Position numbers and translations under genes: made by a program | From: Christiangramia crocea | Lineage (GTDB): Bacteria; Bacteroidota; Bacteroidia; Flavobacteriales; Flavobacteriaceae | Direction: 5' to 3' | DNA length: 64,000 bases | Assembly: GCF_022410465.1 (NCBI RefSeq) | Contig: NZ_JAJSON010000020.1 | Location: 1 to 64,000, forward strand | Notes under the pieces: model-generated | Seen by the model: the letters and a program-made list of their open reading frames with translations, nothing else | Told to the model about the DNA's origin: nothing | Databases searched by the model: none | In this document: piece by piece, positions 1 through 10,019 of the stretch | Layout of the letters: each line of letters begins with the position of its first letter | Numbering within the stretch: position 1 is the first letter of the stretch

Positions 1-55
1 TCCCAAACCAATATTGCAACCCTCAATGAACAACGCTTTAACTCCAAAGCGGGTG

Positions 56-85
56 CAAATATACATCCCTATTTTAATTACACAA
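56..85 (-). promoter_or_regulatory. Bacteroidota-type promoter reading off the left edge
   Basis: On the minus strand a -33 TTG (complement of 83-85) is followed after 19 bases by TATATTTG (complement of 56-63), an exact match to the Bacteroidota TTG-N19/20-TAnnTTTG promoter. It would drive a transcript leftward out of the window, starting near base 50. The remaining 50 bases are too short to name the gene. A TTG-initiated frame from base 26 is possible but not supported by anything else. Confidence 0.6.
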
Positions 86-235
86 TAACTTTTTCAGGTT
101 TTAGTTACTTTTATGTGAAATCTATCATTTCGATCAAAAACCAAAGAATTAAGCATATTTAATCAATGGGAATTCATTAAAAGTTTAAACCAAAACTTAA
201 TTAGGAGAGAATTCAGCAATAACGCCCTTCCTATT

Positions 236-2134
236 CTAAAGAAAAAGATCCCAAACAAGCCCAAACCGGACAAGAAAATCGGTGTATGGATAGCCCGGAG
301 AAGAAAAATTATTATTTCCATCCAGCAAGGCATTTATATGTTGGAGCTTAAAGAATACCCTGGCTTTATCTACTTTTCCGTTAAAGAAAAAATCGACAAC
401 CGGATAGCCACCCAAATCCTGAGTGTTCTGCACATAGAATTCAGCCAGCACGGGATCATACCTATCCATCTGGTACTGACTAAAATATTTCAGCGTAAAA
501 CCGGTTTGTAAATAAAGAGCTTTATCAAACCAGTGATCCTTATAATAGACAGAATTACGGGTAACAAATTCCGGAAGATTCAAAACACCCACTCCCTGCA
601 AAACATTTTGATACATCACTGTATTATAAGAACCAAAATAACCAAAGTCGAATTCCTTTTCTGCCTTCAATTTTAAATACCTTACCTGCTCCCCTGCCTG
701 GAATGGTCTAACCATCCCATCTTCACCAGAAGAAAAATAGGTGTAATTCTCTATTTGTGATAGACTTCCAAAAAGGGCTCCAAATCTTCGAGATCTAAAA
801 TCAGCAAATAGCCTTTGAGACACTTCATTCTCAAAATCATTCTGCCAGTTATAATTCACATAGTCACTCTGATAAAGGAGAAAATTAAGGTTTGGACTCA
901 CACTATTCTGATTGACCCCAAAACGGATCCAGTTCTGTGAATCAAATTCATAAGACGCTGTCGCAGCCAGATAATTTCCAGGTAGTTCTTCTGAAAGATT
1001 CAGTTTAGCATCTGCTTCAACACTAAAACCTCCGATCTGTTTTTTATACGCACCGCCCACATGAAGTAAATTTCCATTTAAGCGGTTGCCAATTGTATCG
1101 CCAGGCTTTATATATACTGAATTATATCCGTAGTCATAATTGGTATGACCGGCTTTAAAGCTAAGCTCACCCAATAACCGATTGGAATAATTCACCGAAG
1201 CCTCATTAAAAAGCTTCTCCAGTCTTGTCTCATCCTTAAGCTGGGAGGATTCGAATGACTCGCCAAAAATATTATTCACAGCAGATTGCTGGCGGAATAC
1301 AAATTTCTCGTAGCTGAAATCCAATGTATGCTCCAGACTTATCTTATGAATGGAATCGACCACATTAGTAAGCTCATATTCATGATTTAAAAAGAATCTC
1401 TTTCCAAATAAAACACTTTCAGCATTTTCAAAATTAACCTCCAAAACTGACCTATCCTCAAATTCCGGCTCCTTATTAGTGTACTGCTCTATAGCCTGTG
1501 CTGTAAGACCTCCATTTTCTTCATTCAGCAGGTCCTGAGATACAAAATGAGCTTTGGCATGATACTTTTCATTATCTGAATCATAACTAAATCCAAGTCT
1601 TAGATTTCCGGTGCTGGTTAGAATATGCTGGTATTTCCCCAAAGCTCTCGTACCCTTATAAGCAATGAACATATTCAGGTTCTTTGAAGTATTTATGGTA
1701 AAGAATGCATCTAATTGCTGACCCTGTTCTGGAACCGTTTTAAAATAGAATTGTGTCCATGGGGTAGGCACATGATAATAATCAATATCCTCGACTTCCA
1801 TAAAATTAAAATGCCGGGCGCGAGCTCCGAAAAGCGGAAATGTCTTTTTATAGTCTTTTTGAAAGCCTAAACTGTTATATGTCTGGCCGGTATTTGAAAA
1901 TGGAAGTAATTCAAAATTATCCTTTCTAAGGTAATTGAATTTATAATCCTTAAGAATAGTCAGGGTAGTATCCAGATAAGTAGTATCATTCTCAATAGAA
2001 ATAATCTTATATAAATCAATCTCCGGAAGGGTATCCTTTTCTTTGACGCTTTTTTTTCCTGGTCCAAGTGGTGGCTGCTGCGCGAATGCCTGAATTGAAA
2101 AAAATACAATAAAACAAAGCAGGAGTTTTTTCAT
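236..2134 (-). CDS. putative porin, outer-membrane beta-barrel protein
   Basis: 632 residues. The N-terminus is a Sec signal peptide (Lys-Lys, then a hydrophobic run ending FAQ), followed by a proline/lysine-rich linker. The rest is alternating hydrophobic/aromatic strands (many Y, F, W, N) ending in FLVRFGLVWDLFL, a typical outer-membrane barrel C-terminus with a terminal aromatic strand. Length and composition match the Bacteroidota putative porin family often found near rnhB, but no substrate can be read from sequence. The start is supported by a -7 box CAAAAGTA (2152-2159, complement) about 18 bases upstream. It is divergent from rnhB. Function beyond an outer-membrane barrel is inference. 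Confidence 0.75.
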   Translation of the reverse strand: MKKLLLCFIVFFSIQAFAQQPPLGPGKKSVKEKDTLPEIDLYKIISIENDTTYLDTTLTILKDYKFNYLRKDNFELLPFSNTGQTYNSLGFQKDYKKTFPLFGARARHFNFMEVEDIDYYHVPTPWTQFYFKTVPEQGQQLDAFFTINTSKNLNMFIAYKGTRALGKYQHILTSTGNLRLGFSYDSDNEKYHAKAHFVSQDLLNEENGGLTAQAIEQYTNKEPEFEDRSVLEVNFENAESVLFGKRFFLNHEYELTNVVDSIHKISLEHTLDFSYEKFVFRQQSAVNNIFGESFESSQLKDETRLEKLFNEASVNYSNRLLGELSFKAGHTNYDYGYNSVYIKPGDTIGNRLNGNLLHVGGAYKKQIGGFSVEADAKLNLSEELPGNYLAATASYEFDSQNWIRFGVNQNSVSPNLNFLLYQSDYVNYNWQNDFENEVSQRLFADFRSRRFGALFGSLSQIENYTYFSSGEDGMVRPFQAGEQVRYLKLKAEKEFDFGYFGSYNTVMYQNVLQGVGVLNLPEFVTRNSVYYKDHWFDKALYLQTGFTLKYFSQYQMDRYDPVLAEFYVQNTQDLGGYPVVDFFFNGKVDKARVFFKLQHINALLDGNNNFSSPGYPYTDFLVRFGLVWDLFL

Positions 2135-2151
2135 AAATACTACTATTCAGG

Positions 2152-2159
2152 CAAAAGTA
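2152..2159 (-). promoter_or_regulatory. -7 box of the putative porin gene
   Basis: The minus strand reads TACTTTTG here, an exact TAnnTTTG match, 17 bases upstream of the porin ATG. No TTG sits at the ideal -33 distance, so the promoter is called from the -7 box and position only. Confidence 0.45.
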
Positions 2160-2374
2160 AAATATTTCACGCAAGATAGCGGAAGATACTCAAAACAAAA
2201 AAACCACCCGCCATTGGTGGGCAGTATAGTCAAGAAAACAAAATTCTTAATTAGTTATTATTCCCTAATAAACAACATAATAAATTTCTTTAGAACTCAA
2301 TAAAGCTATTTTATTTTTAATAGAATTTGAGCCAACCAAGCCGAAAATTATAATTTCTTAATATTTTTGTCTCC

Positions 2375-2971
2375 ATGCTATCCTTCTATAACCTAAATCT
2401 TTCAATAGCCGGAACCGATGAAGCCGGTAGAGGATGCCTTGCCGGACCCGTAACGGCTGCAGCCATCATCCTGCCCAAAACGTTCGAAAATACATTGATC
2501 AATGATTCAAAGGTATTAAACCTGGCCACCAGAAACAGCCTCAAAAAATGCCTGGAAGAGGAGGCTGTTTGCTATGCAGTGGCTCATGTTTTTATGGAAG
2601 AGATTGACAAGATAAACATCCTGAATGCCTCTATTCTTGCGATGCACAGAGCTCTTGAAAAATTGAGCAAAACTCCTAAACATATAATAGTGGATGGCAA
2701 CAGGTTTAAACCATTCAGGGATATCCCTTATGATTGCATCATCAAGGGCGACGGAAAATACATAAGTATAGCTGCAGCCTCCATTCTGGCGAAAACCCAT
2801 CGTGATGCATATATGGAAAAGATCCACAAAGAACATCCAGAGTATAACTGGAAGAACAATAAAGGCTACCCAACCAAGGAACATAGGAACGCAATCGAGA
2901 AATACGGAACTACTAAATATCACAGAAAAAGTTTTAAACTACTTCCCGATCAATTGACGATTGACTTCTAA
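2375..2971 (+). CDS. rnhB: ribonuclease HII
   Basis: 198 residues, usual length for RNase HII, which cuts the RNA strand of RNA-DNA hybrids and removes single misincorporated ribonucleotides during replication. The signature [14 protein letters not shown] begins at residue 13, giving catalytic D15 and E16. Further family blocks are VDGN around residue 107 and [12 protein letters not shown] near residue 133. A TATTTTTG box (2362-2369) ends only 5 bases before the ATG, so the mRNA may be nearly leaderless; there is no later in-frame Met before the active site. The next gene follows 35 bases downstream on the same strand and may be cotranscribed. Confidence 0.95.
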   Translation: MLSFYNLNLSIAGTDEAGRGCLAGPVTAAAIILPKTFENTLINDSKVLNLATRNSLKKCLEEEAVCYAVAHVFMEEIDKINILNASILAMHRALEKLSKTPKHIIVDGNRFKPFRDIPYDCIIKGDGKYISIAAASILAKTHRDAYMEKIHKEHPEYNWKNNKGYPTKEHRNAIEKYGTTKYHRKSFKLLPDQLTIDF

Positions 2972-3006
2972 GTTGTTATTTTTGTCAAAAAGCAACCCCC
3001 TTTTCT

Positions 3007-5442
3007 ATGAAAAAACTGATGATACTGGTTCTGGCTGTGTTTGTTATTGCATGTTCAGATAACAGAAAAAAAGAATTCAGTTTAATAGATCATATTCCCG
3101 AAGACACCGAACTTTTTTTTACTTCTCAGGATATCAAATCATTTATTCCGGAAATCGAAAACAATGATTTTATAAAAAGCAGTGAATTCCCATTAAAAGA
3201 CCGCATTTCTTACCAGTTTAATTTTTTCAAATACCTGAACCTGAATCATGCCACGGGAATAAGCTTTTCGAATCTCTCGTCTAAAACCTTCACCTATACA
3301 ATAAGCACAAGAAAGGATTCGGCTCTTGTCCAACTGGATTCCGTACAAAATAAAGCCATGGAGACCATCAAGGAAGGTAACACCAGTTTTCAAAAACTAG
3401 AACTAAATAACACCATGTTCTTTCTGCTTGAAAAGGCTAACATAGCAGTAATAAGCAACTCCCGTCAAAAAATCCTGGATATTGCCAGGAATGAAAAGCT
3501 ATTAAAAGACAGCAGTTTTGAAAGAGCTTATAATGCTTCAGACCCCAATAAAGCATCGGTTTTTATAAGACATGGGGCTATAGATAAAATTTCAGATTTC
3601 TTTGGAAAATTTCATTTCCCAGGTTTCGAAAGTTTCGCCGAATGGACTGTACTTGATCTTGAGCTTACAAATTCAGAAATTAAGGCCAATGGCCTGAGTC
3701 TGACGAATAATTCAGAAAAATTTCTTCAGGCCTTCTCAGGAATCAATCCGAGGAACATTGAAAGTGTCAGGGTATGTCCTGAAGACTTTTTAAGTATGTA
3801 CGCCCTAAGCTATTCATCTTTTAAAAAATTACATTCAAACCTTCAAAAAATAGAGAAAGACAGCAGCAGAAACAATTATCCAGGAGTACTGGACGAAACC
3901 CGTGAAATTGCATACATCCGGCTAAAAGAAGGTAACGCTACCATATTAAATGCTGTGGAAATAGAAGCTGCGAAAGAAGAGCTTGCCGGAATGGGAAATC
4001 CACTCGAAACTTACCGTGGCTCCCCCATAGTAGAATTAAGTGACAGTCCGGATTTTCAACAGACCTTTTCCAGCCTTATGAATATGGAAAAAAATAAGTT
4101 CTATACCATCATAGATCATTTTATCATTTTTTCCAATGAGACCGATGTTCTCAAAAAAATACTTACCGATTTCCAGAATTCGGATACCATATCTGGAAGA
4201 TCTTACTTTAACCAACTCATGGCATCACTGTCTTCCGAATCATCCATGATATTTATATCCAGATTACCGGAGTTTATAAATTTCACAAAAGAGGGAGATG
4301 AATCCCACAAAATGAAGTTTCAAGAAAATAGCCTGGCAGCCTTGCAGATCATTAATGAAGGTGACTTTGCGCATATTCACGGAGTATTCTCAAATTCCAG
4401 GAATACCTCTACCACCAGCAAAGGCGCCGAGCAAATTGCTTCTTTTAAATTGGATAATCCTGTTGTCACTGATCCCGTATTTTTTAAGAATCACCGTACA
4501 GACCAGATGGATATTGCGGTTCAGGATGATAATAACAGACTTTACCTAATCTCAAATAAAGGAAATATCTTCTGGAAAGAACAGCTGGATAGCCAGATCA
4601 CCAGTCCAATCTATCAGGTAGACCTGTTCAGGAACGGAAATCAGCAATTAGCCTTCTCTACCGGCTATAATATGGAAGTTTTAGACAGGGATGGCAATAA
4701 GGTGAAGGGATTTCCTATCAAATTTAATAGTTCACTAACCCAGCCTCTCTCCGTTTTTGATTATGACAAAAACCGGAATTACCGTTTCGTACTTACTCAA
4801 AATGATAGGATCTACATGGTAGGACCAAAGGGGAAAGCAATTAGAGGATTTGATTTTGATGGCACCAGGACCGGTATTATAAAAGCTCCAAAACATATAC
4901 GCTTAGGCACCAGGGATTACATATTAATTGCAGAAGAATCAGGCAAACTGAATATCCTGAGCAGGCAGGGAAATATAAGAGTTCCGGTAACAGAGAATAT
5001 TGAGTTTTCCGAAAATGAATGGTATGGCCATAATGGGAAGTTTGTTTCTACGGCTCCCAAAAATGTGCTGATCGAAATATCGCAACAAGGTCAGGTCTCT
5101 AAAGAAAATCTTCAACTGGCAGAAAACAACCGGATAGTTGCCAATGATGATCACCTGGTATACCTGAATGAAAATCAGCTTTCAATTGACGGGAAAAAAT
5201 TGGAACTGGATTTTGGTCTATATACAGATCCGCAGATCTTTGAAATTACAAATAAAACCCTGATCGCTCTTACAGATACTCAAACACAGAAGGTTTATGT
5301 ATTTGATGAAAATGCAAAACTGCTGGATGGTTTCCCGGTCTACGGAAATTCAAGAGTCGATATCGCAAATGCTGACCTGGATTCCAGACTGGAACTTGTT
5401 GTGAAAGGGGAAGATGATGAGATTCTGTTATACAAACTTTAA
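3007..5442 (+). CDS. uncharacterised lipoprotein with DUF3352-like N-terminus and propeller-like C-terminus
   Basis: 811 residues. Signal peptide with lipobox VIAC places the lipidated Cys at residue 16, so it is a membrane-anchored lipoprotein. Residues about 25-480 contain repeated long-strand/helix units resembling DUF3352 proteins (weak resemblance by eye). Residues about 490-811 contain repeats of the pattern D-x-x-N-x-L-Y-L-I-S-x-x-G and V-L-D-R-D-G-N, as in PQQ/FG-GAP beta-propellers. No catalytic motif was found. It follows rnhB by 35 bases and ends at a bidirectional terminator shared with the convergent SusD gene. Function unknown; a periplasm-facing scaffold or sensor is only a guess. 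Confidence 0.7.
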   Translation: MKKLMILVLAVFVIACSDNRKKEFSLIDHIPEDTELFFTSQDIKSFIPEIENNDFIKSSEFPLKDRISYQFNFFKYLNLNHATGISFSNLSSKTFTYTISTRKDSALVQLDSVQNKAMETIKEGNTSFQKLELNNTMFFLLEKANIAVISNSRQKILDIARNEKLLKDSSFERAYNASDPNKASVFIRHGAIDKISDFFGKFHFPGFESFAEWTVLDLELTNSEIKANGLSLTNNSEKFLQAFSGINPRNIESVRVCPEDFLSMYALSYSSFKKLHSNLQKIEKDSSRNNYPGVLDETREIAYIRLKEGNATILNAVEIEAAKEELAGMGNPLETYRGSPIVELSDSPDFQQTFSSLMNMEKNKFYTIIDHFIIFSNETDVLKKILTDFQNSDTISGRSYFNQLMASLSSESSMIFISRLPEFINFTKEGDESHKMKFQENSLAALQIINEGDFAHIHGVFSNSRNTSTTSKGAEQIASFKLDNPVVTDPVFFKNHRTDQMDIAVQDDNNRLYLISNKGNIFWKEQLDSQITSPIYQVDLFRNGNQQLAFSTGYNMEVLDRDGNKVKGFPIKFNSSLTQPLSVFDYDKNRNYRFVLTQNDRIYMVGPKGKAIRGFDFDGTRTGIIKAPKHIRLGTRDYILIAEESGKLNILSRQGNIRVPVTENIEFSENEWYGHNGKFVSTAPKNVLIEISQQGQVSKENLQLAENNRIVANDDHLVYLNENQLSIDGKKLELDFGLYTDPQIFEITNKTLIALTDTQTQKVYVFDENAKLLDGFPVYGNSRVDIANADLDSRLELVVKGEDDEILLYKL

Positions 5443-5460
5443 TCCAATATATTAACAAAA

Positions 5461-5488
5461 AAAAGGCTGAGAATGATCCCAGCCTTTT
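5461..5488. terminator. bidirectional intrinsic terminator
   Basis: Perfect 9-bp stem AAAAGGCTG (5461-5469) / CAGCCTTTT (5480-5488) with a 10-base loop. The A and T runs make it usable from both sides, and it lies between the convergent 811-aa lipoprotein gene and the susD-like gene. Confidence 0.85.
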
Positions 5489-5509
5489 AAGTAATTTAAG
5501 TCCTCTTAT

Positions 5510-6844
5510 TTAAGAACCATAACCAGGATTTGGTACTAGTAATGGGTTTGCATCTATCTCTCTTTGAGGGATTGGAAATGACAACCTAGGTGAATCTGCA
5601 GGAATTTCCCCTACCGATCTTCCGGTTCTGGTATAATCGAATATTAGAAAACCTTCGAACATTAGTTCAAGTTCTCTTTCTCTTAAGATATCATCTAAAG
5701 TAACTTCAGAAAGAAGCCCTGCATTTGCACGTTCCCTCACCACATTTACATCTTCTAATGGAGTAGCCCCAACATCGGTTCCTAATCTTTCGTTAGCTTC
5801 AGCCCTGATAAGATACATTTCTGCAAGTCTTATTAAAGGAATATTCCCGAACTGGTTTGTATACTTACTAGTAAGGGTACCTCCATTTTGAGCACTTGTA
5901 TAAAAGAAAGATCCTCTATCATCAGAATCGCCAAACATATTTAGATATTCCTCATTTACAGTTACATCACCGCCTCGACCTCCATTAGACTGGTCTGCAT
6001 AATGAACAACCAGCAAATTCTCTCCATCTTGTGAAGTAACCTGGAAAGCGAATACATCTTCGCTGGAATCTTCATCATTATTGAATGCTTCCGAATACAT
6101 TCCGGTCAATGAATGCCCGCTATTTTCAATCACTCCATCTGCAGCATCCCTGGCAGCTTCATAATTTCCAAGATGGAGTTGCACTCTTGCCAGTAAAGCC
6201 TGAGCTGAATACTGATCAGCAAAGATGCCGTTAGAAGCAGGCAAAAATTGAATTGCCTTTTCAAGATCTGACACCACCTGTGTATATACCTGATCTGCAG
6301 GAGCTCTTTCTATTTCCAGATTCTGTGAGTAATCCGTAATTCCATCTAGTGTTAAAGGTACTCCAAGGCTATTATCTGGAGAGGAAAAGAAGCGGTTAAG
6401 ATCAAAATAATTCAAAGCACGAAGAAAATACGCCTCTCCCATTACTATCTCTCTTTCCTCTTCGTCTACAAGATCTGCATAATCAAGTACAAGATTCGCC
6501 TGATTAATGGCTTCATAACCATTCAACCATAAATCTCTCACGAAACTGTTATCAACAAAAATACTTTTATTAAAAACCTGTCTAGGCTGCTGGAAAGTAC
6601 CGCCCCATGTAGCCTGGTCTGTAAACCCATAAAGATCTGCCATCAATTGAAGGTAACCTCCATAAGAATCATCCTGAGCGGTCTCGTTATAGACACCTAT
6701 AAGGATATTTTTCACATTCTCTCCGGTAGATATTGCAGTCCCTGCCGAAATTTCCTGTCTTGGCTCTAAATCCAGCTTATCGTCACAACCTGTAAACAGT
6801 AACGTTAAAGCCAGTAACCAAATTGAATTATATATTTTTCTCAT
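5510..6844 (-). CDS. SusD/RagB-family nutrient-binding outer-membrane lipoprotein
   Basis: 444 residues. The signal peptide ends in lipobox FTGC, lipid Cys at residue 20. TPR-like helical blocks typical of SusD follow: a GEAYFLRALNYFDLNRFF-type helix near residue 136, QALLARVQLHLGNYEAARDAAD near 210, and the C-terminal LIRLAEMYLIRAEA plus RERELELMFEGF signature near 330-395. SusD proteins cap a SusC transporter and bind glycans or other oligomers at the cell surface. The gene lies 9 bases downstream of its susC partner, with which it is clearly cotranscribed. No glycoside hydrolase, peptidase or regulator accompanies the pair, so the substrate is not deducible. Confidence 0.92.
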   Translation of the reverse strand: MRKIYNSIWLLALTLLFTGCDDKLDLEPRQEISAGTAISTGENVKNILIGVYNETAQDDSYGGYLQLMADLYGFTDQATWGGTFQQPRQVFNKSIFVDNSFVRDLWLNGYEAINQANLVLDYADLVDEEEREIVMGEAYFLRALNYFDLNRFFSSPDNSLGVPLTLDGITDYSQNLEIERAPADQVYTQVVSDLEKAIQFLPASNGIFADQYSAQALLARVQLHLGNYEAARDAADGVIENSGHSLTGMYSEAFNNDEDSSEDVFAFQVTSQDGENLLVVHYADQSNGGRGGDVTVNEEYLNMFGDSDDRGSFFYTSAQNGGTLTSKYTNQFGNIPLIRLAEMYLIRAEANERLGTDVGATPLEDVNVVRERANAGLLSEVTLDDILRERELELMFEGFLIFDYTRTGRSVGEIPADSPRLSFPIPQREIDANPLLVPNPGYGS

Positions 6845-6853
6845 AATTTTTTT

Positions 6854-9841
6854 TTAGAAGTTAATATTAACACCTAATGACATCGTTTTTACAGCTGGTG
6901 CTGAATAGAAGCTAACTCCTACTCCCTGACCTGCATCACTTGTAGATTCAGGATCGTAACCGTCATAATCGGTTATCGTTAGCAAGTTAATACCTGTAAA
7001 ATAGACTCTGAATTTTTCCAGACCCATCTGGTCTGTAAAATCTTTCGGAATTGTATATCCTAAAGTCAGGTTTCTTAAACGAATGAAATCTGATTCCTGA
7101 AGATATCTTGTAGAAGTTGCAGTACCGTTTCCTCCAAACAGTCTGGCCTGGGGCACATCAGTAATATCTCCCGGCTCCTGCCATCTATCTAACTGGTCTC
7201 TGCTTTGATTATCAAAGTAGTCAGCATTCGCAGACTGGTATATTCCACCACCATTATAAATGCTGGCACCCCATTCTCCAATAAAAGTAAAGGAAAGATC
7301 TATTCCTGAATAATTAACAGTGTTTGTAAGACCTGCAATCCAGTCAGCATAAGGTTTACCGGCAATAACACGATTAGCCTCATTAGGATCTGTAGTTGTT
7401 TCACTACCTACTCCATCTACATAGTACAGGGCATCCCCATTATCAGGATCCACACCGGCATATTCTATAAGATAAAAAGCAGATAGAGGCTCCCCTTCTC
7501 TTAAAATAGTCTCTCCGATTATCACATCAGCTCCATCTGGTAATTCCTTAACTTCATTATTATTCTTTGAAATATTGAAATTAGTTTTCCAGCTAAGATT
7601 ATTGGTTTCGATGTTGGTAGTATTAAGAACAAATTCAAATCCTTCATTTTCCAGAAGACCTATGTTTCTGGTAATACTGGATTGACCTGAAGTTCCTGGT
7701 AGAGGCTGATCAAATATCAACCCGTCTGACTCTTTGATATAATAATCAATCTCACCAGAAATCCTGTTATTCAGGAATCCATATTCCAAACCTATATCAG
7801 TTTGTTTAACGCTTTCCCAGGTTAAAAGTGGATTAGCGGCCTGCACAGGAGCAATACCGGGTCTCTGATTATAAGAAATACCACTAAATAATCCCAAAGC
7901 AGCATAATCTCCAATATTCGCATTTCCTGTTTCACCATAACTGGCTCGAAGTTTAAGGAATGAAATAGCATTGGAACTGGAAAGGAAATCTTCCTCACTA
8001 ATGATCCATCCTGCAGAAACTGCTGGAAAGGTACCATATCTCACGTCCTCACCAAACCTTGAAGACCCGTCTCGTCTAACACTTGCCTTGAATAAATATT
8101 TATCGAATAATGAATACTGAAGCCTTCCAAAATAAGAGAGAAAGCTGTTAGCTGATTCTTCTCCTGATCCCCCTGTAATCTCAGCGGCACTATTAATGGT
8201 CTGAAAATCATCTGTAGGAAACTGAATCCCTGTAACATCCTGAAAACGTCTGTTTGACTGGTTATATTCCATACCCGCCACAACTTCCACATCATGGATA
8301 TCATTAAACACTTTCGAGAAAGTGAAATAGTTACTACTTACATAAGACTCCGTTCCAACACTAGAAGCATACGCCTCTCCATTGGTAGACTGAAATGGTG
8401 CAAGACGCCCTACATAGTTATCTTCAGTTTGATAATAAAGATCATATCCAAAATCTGAATTGAACCTTAAAAAATCAAAAAACTGATATTCACCAAAACC
8501 TCTTCCTGTTAGCCTTCTGATAACCGTATTATAGAAAGCATGTTTATCCTGAAGCAAAAAGTTAGGGTATAAGGTATTCGGGTTAGGATCCCCGTCCTCA
8601 AGATAAGCGGGAGAAATTGCAGGTTGTGCTATAGCCTGTAGAGGTGTTACAAAAGCATTATCATTTGCGATCCTGTCAATTTCTGTTCGGGAAAAGCTCA
8701 TGTTCATCCCAGCTCTGAATTTTTCATTGAAATTATGAGTAACATTCACTCTTCCATTAATTCTTTCAAGCTCATTCCCTCTTACGATACCTTCAGTATC
8801 GTTATAAGCACCGGAAAAGAAATAAGTGGTTTTCTCATTCCCCCCAGACATAGATAGACTTGCATCCTGAACATGACCATCCTGTAATGCAAGATCCTGC
8901 CAGTCTGTATCTACCTCTCTATTTCTCCAGTCTGTCCCATCAGAAATATAATCAAAAATCCCTTCAATGTATGGGATGCCTTCATCTTCTCCCAAACCAT
9001 TAATGGCGGCTTCGGTGAAAAGTTCAATATATTCATCTGCATTTAACCACTCCCTGGTATTGGTAGGCTCACTAATACCATAAGAATAGTTCATGGAAAA
9101 GCTTGCCGGCTTATTGGCTCCTTTTTTAGTAGTAATGATTACAACCCCATTAGCTCCCCTAGAACCATATACAGCAGCTGCAGAAGCATCCTTAAGAATA
9201 TCTATAGACTGTATCTCATTGGCGCTTAATGTAAGCAACGGGTTAGTGGGTGATCCGTTATTAGATTCGTTGTTATTTATAAGCGGCACACCATCTAATA
9301 CATATAATGGCTCTGAACCTGCCCCTATACTGGCAATACCTCGAATCCTAATATTTACTCCTCCTTCAACCTTTCCATTGGTTGCAGAAATTTGCACCCC
9401 AGCAGCTTTACCTGCAATGGTACTTTGGATACTAGGAACTGGAACCTCTTCAATATCTTCCGCAGTTAGCTTCGCCACATTATCGGTAAGATTTCGTTTA
9501 CTTTGGGTTCCATAACCTACCACTACCACTTCGTCCAGTTGAGCCGCATCTTCCTGTAAAGTAATATTAATGGTGTTTTGAGTACCCACAGGTACCGTCT
9601 CAGTAGTATAACCTACATAGCTAAATAATAGCACTTCTCCCTCAGAAACATCAATTGAATAGTTCCCGTCAAAATCGGTTTGTGTCCCCCTGTTCGTATT
9701 CTGAATGATGACATTTACTCCTGGGAGAGGAAGACCATCAGTGTCATTTACCGTACCGGTTATTTCTCTGGCTTGAGAAAACCCAACCTGTGTGGCAAAT
9801 GAAAAAAGCAGAACAAAAATGAATTGTAATTTTTTCTTCAT
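6854..9841 (-). CDS. SusC/RagA-family TonB-dependent outer-membrane transporter
   Basis: 995 residues from the chosen start. A signal peptide (MKKKLQFIFVLLF to GFSQ) is followed by a carboxypeptidase-regulatory-like domain (about 20-100, with GVNVIIQNTNRGTQTDFDG), the SusC hallmark LDEVVVVGYG (about 103-112), a plug domain, and a 22-strand-type barrel ending in MSLGVNINF. It imports the ligand presented by the adjacent SusD using TonB energy. A longer frame begins 16 residues earlier (9889), but that extension is charged and would bury the signal peptide, so ATG 9841 is preferred. Upstream bases 9842-10019 are very AT-rich with no exact -7 box. Confidence 0.93.
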   Translation of the reverse strand: MKKKLQFIFVLLFSFATQVGFSQAREITGTVNDTDGLPLPGVNVIIQNTNRGTQTDFDGNYSIDVSEGEVLLFSYVGYTTETVPVGTQNTINITLQEDAAQLDEVVVVGYGTQSKRNLTDNVAKLTAEDIEEVPVPSIQSTIAGKAAGVQISATNGKVEGGVNIRIRGIASIGAGSEPLYVLDGVPLINNNESNNGSPTNPLLTLSANEIQSIDILKDASAAAVYGSRGANGVVIITTKKGANKPASFSMNYSYGISEPTNTREWLNADEYIELFTEAAINGLGEDEGIPYIEGIFDYISDGTDWRNREVDTDWQDLALQDGHVQDASLSMSGGNEKTTYFFSGAYNDTEGIVRGNELERINGRVNVTHNFNEKFRAGMNMSFSRTEIDRIANDNAFVTPLQAIAQPAISPAYLEDGDPNPNTLYPNFLLQDKHAFYNTVIRRLTGRGFGEYQFFDFLRFNSDFGYDLYYQTEDNYVGRLAPFQSTNGEAYASSVGTESYVSSNYFTFSKVFNDIHDVEVVAGMEYNQSNRRFQDVTGIQFPTDDFQTINSAAEITGGSGEESANSFLSYFGRLQYSLFDKYLFKASVRRDGSSRFGEDVRYGTFPAVSAGWIISEEDFLSSSNAISFLKLRASYGETGNANIGDYAALGLFSGISYNQRPGIAPVQAANPLLTWESVKQTDIGLEYGFLNNRISGEIDYYIKESDGLIFDQPLPGTSGQSSITRNIGLLENEGFEFVLNTTNIETNNLSWKTNFNISKNNNEVKELPDGADVIIGETILREGEPLSAFYLIEYAGVDPDNGDALYYVDGVGSETTTDPNEANRVIAGKPYADWIAGLTNTVNYSGIDLSFTFIGEWGASIYNGGGIYQSANADYFDNQSRDQLDRWQEPGDITDVPQARLFGGNGTATSTRYLQESDFIRLRNLTLGYTIPKDFTDQMGLEKFRVYFTGINLLTITDYDGYDPESTSDAGQGVGVSFYSAPAVKTMSLGVNINF

Positions 9842-10019
9842 ATTAGAATTTTTAAAAAATTTGAAGCGAAATTCTGACTTTTTGTTCAAAAAAAGAAAAA
9901 AAACAAGTTTAAAAAGAGGGGAGTATTTACTAATTATTCAAGTAATTATTATATCACAGTTTTTTTATGAACCCTGCAATAGCAATCTTAATATTTTGAG
10001 GAATTAAGAATTTTTAAAT

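Noticed and set aside
1-50. Partial coding frame or RNA at the left edge on the minus strand
   Set aside because: A good promoter points into it, but 50 bases allow no identification; only the promoter is reported.
9842-9889. A 16-residue longer start for the SusC protein
   Set aside because: The added residues are charged and precede a good signal peptide; ATG 9841 starts directly with MKKK and the hydrophobic core.
9792-10007. Plus-strand frame opposite the SusC start and leader
   Set aside because: Low-complexity, Lys/Phe/Ile-rich translation without a recognisable domain; explained by AT-rich DNA.
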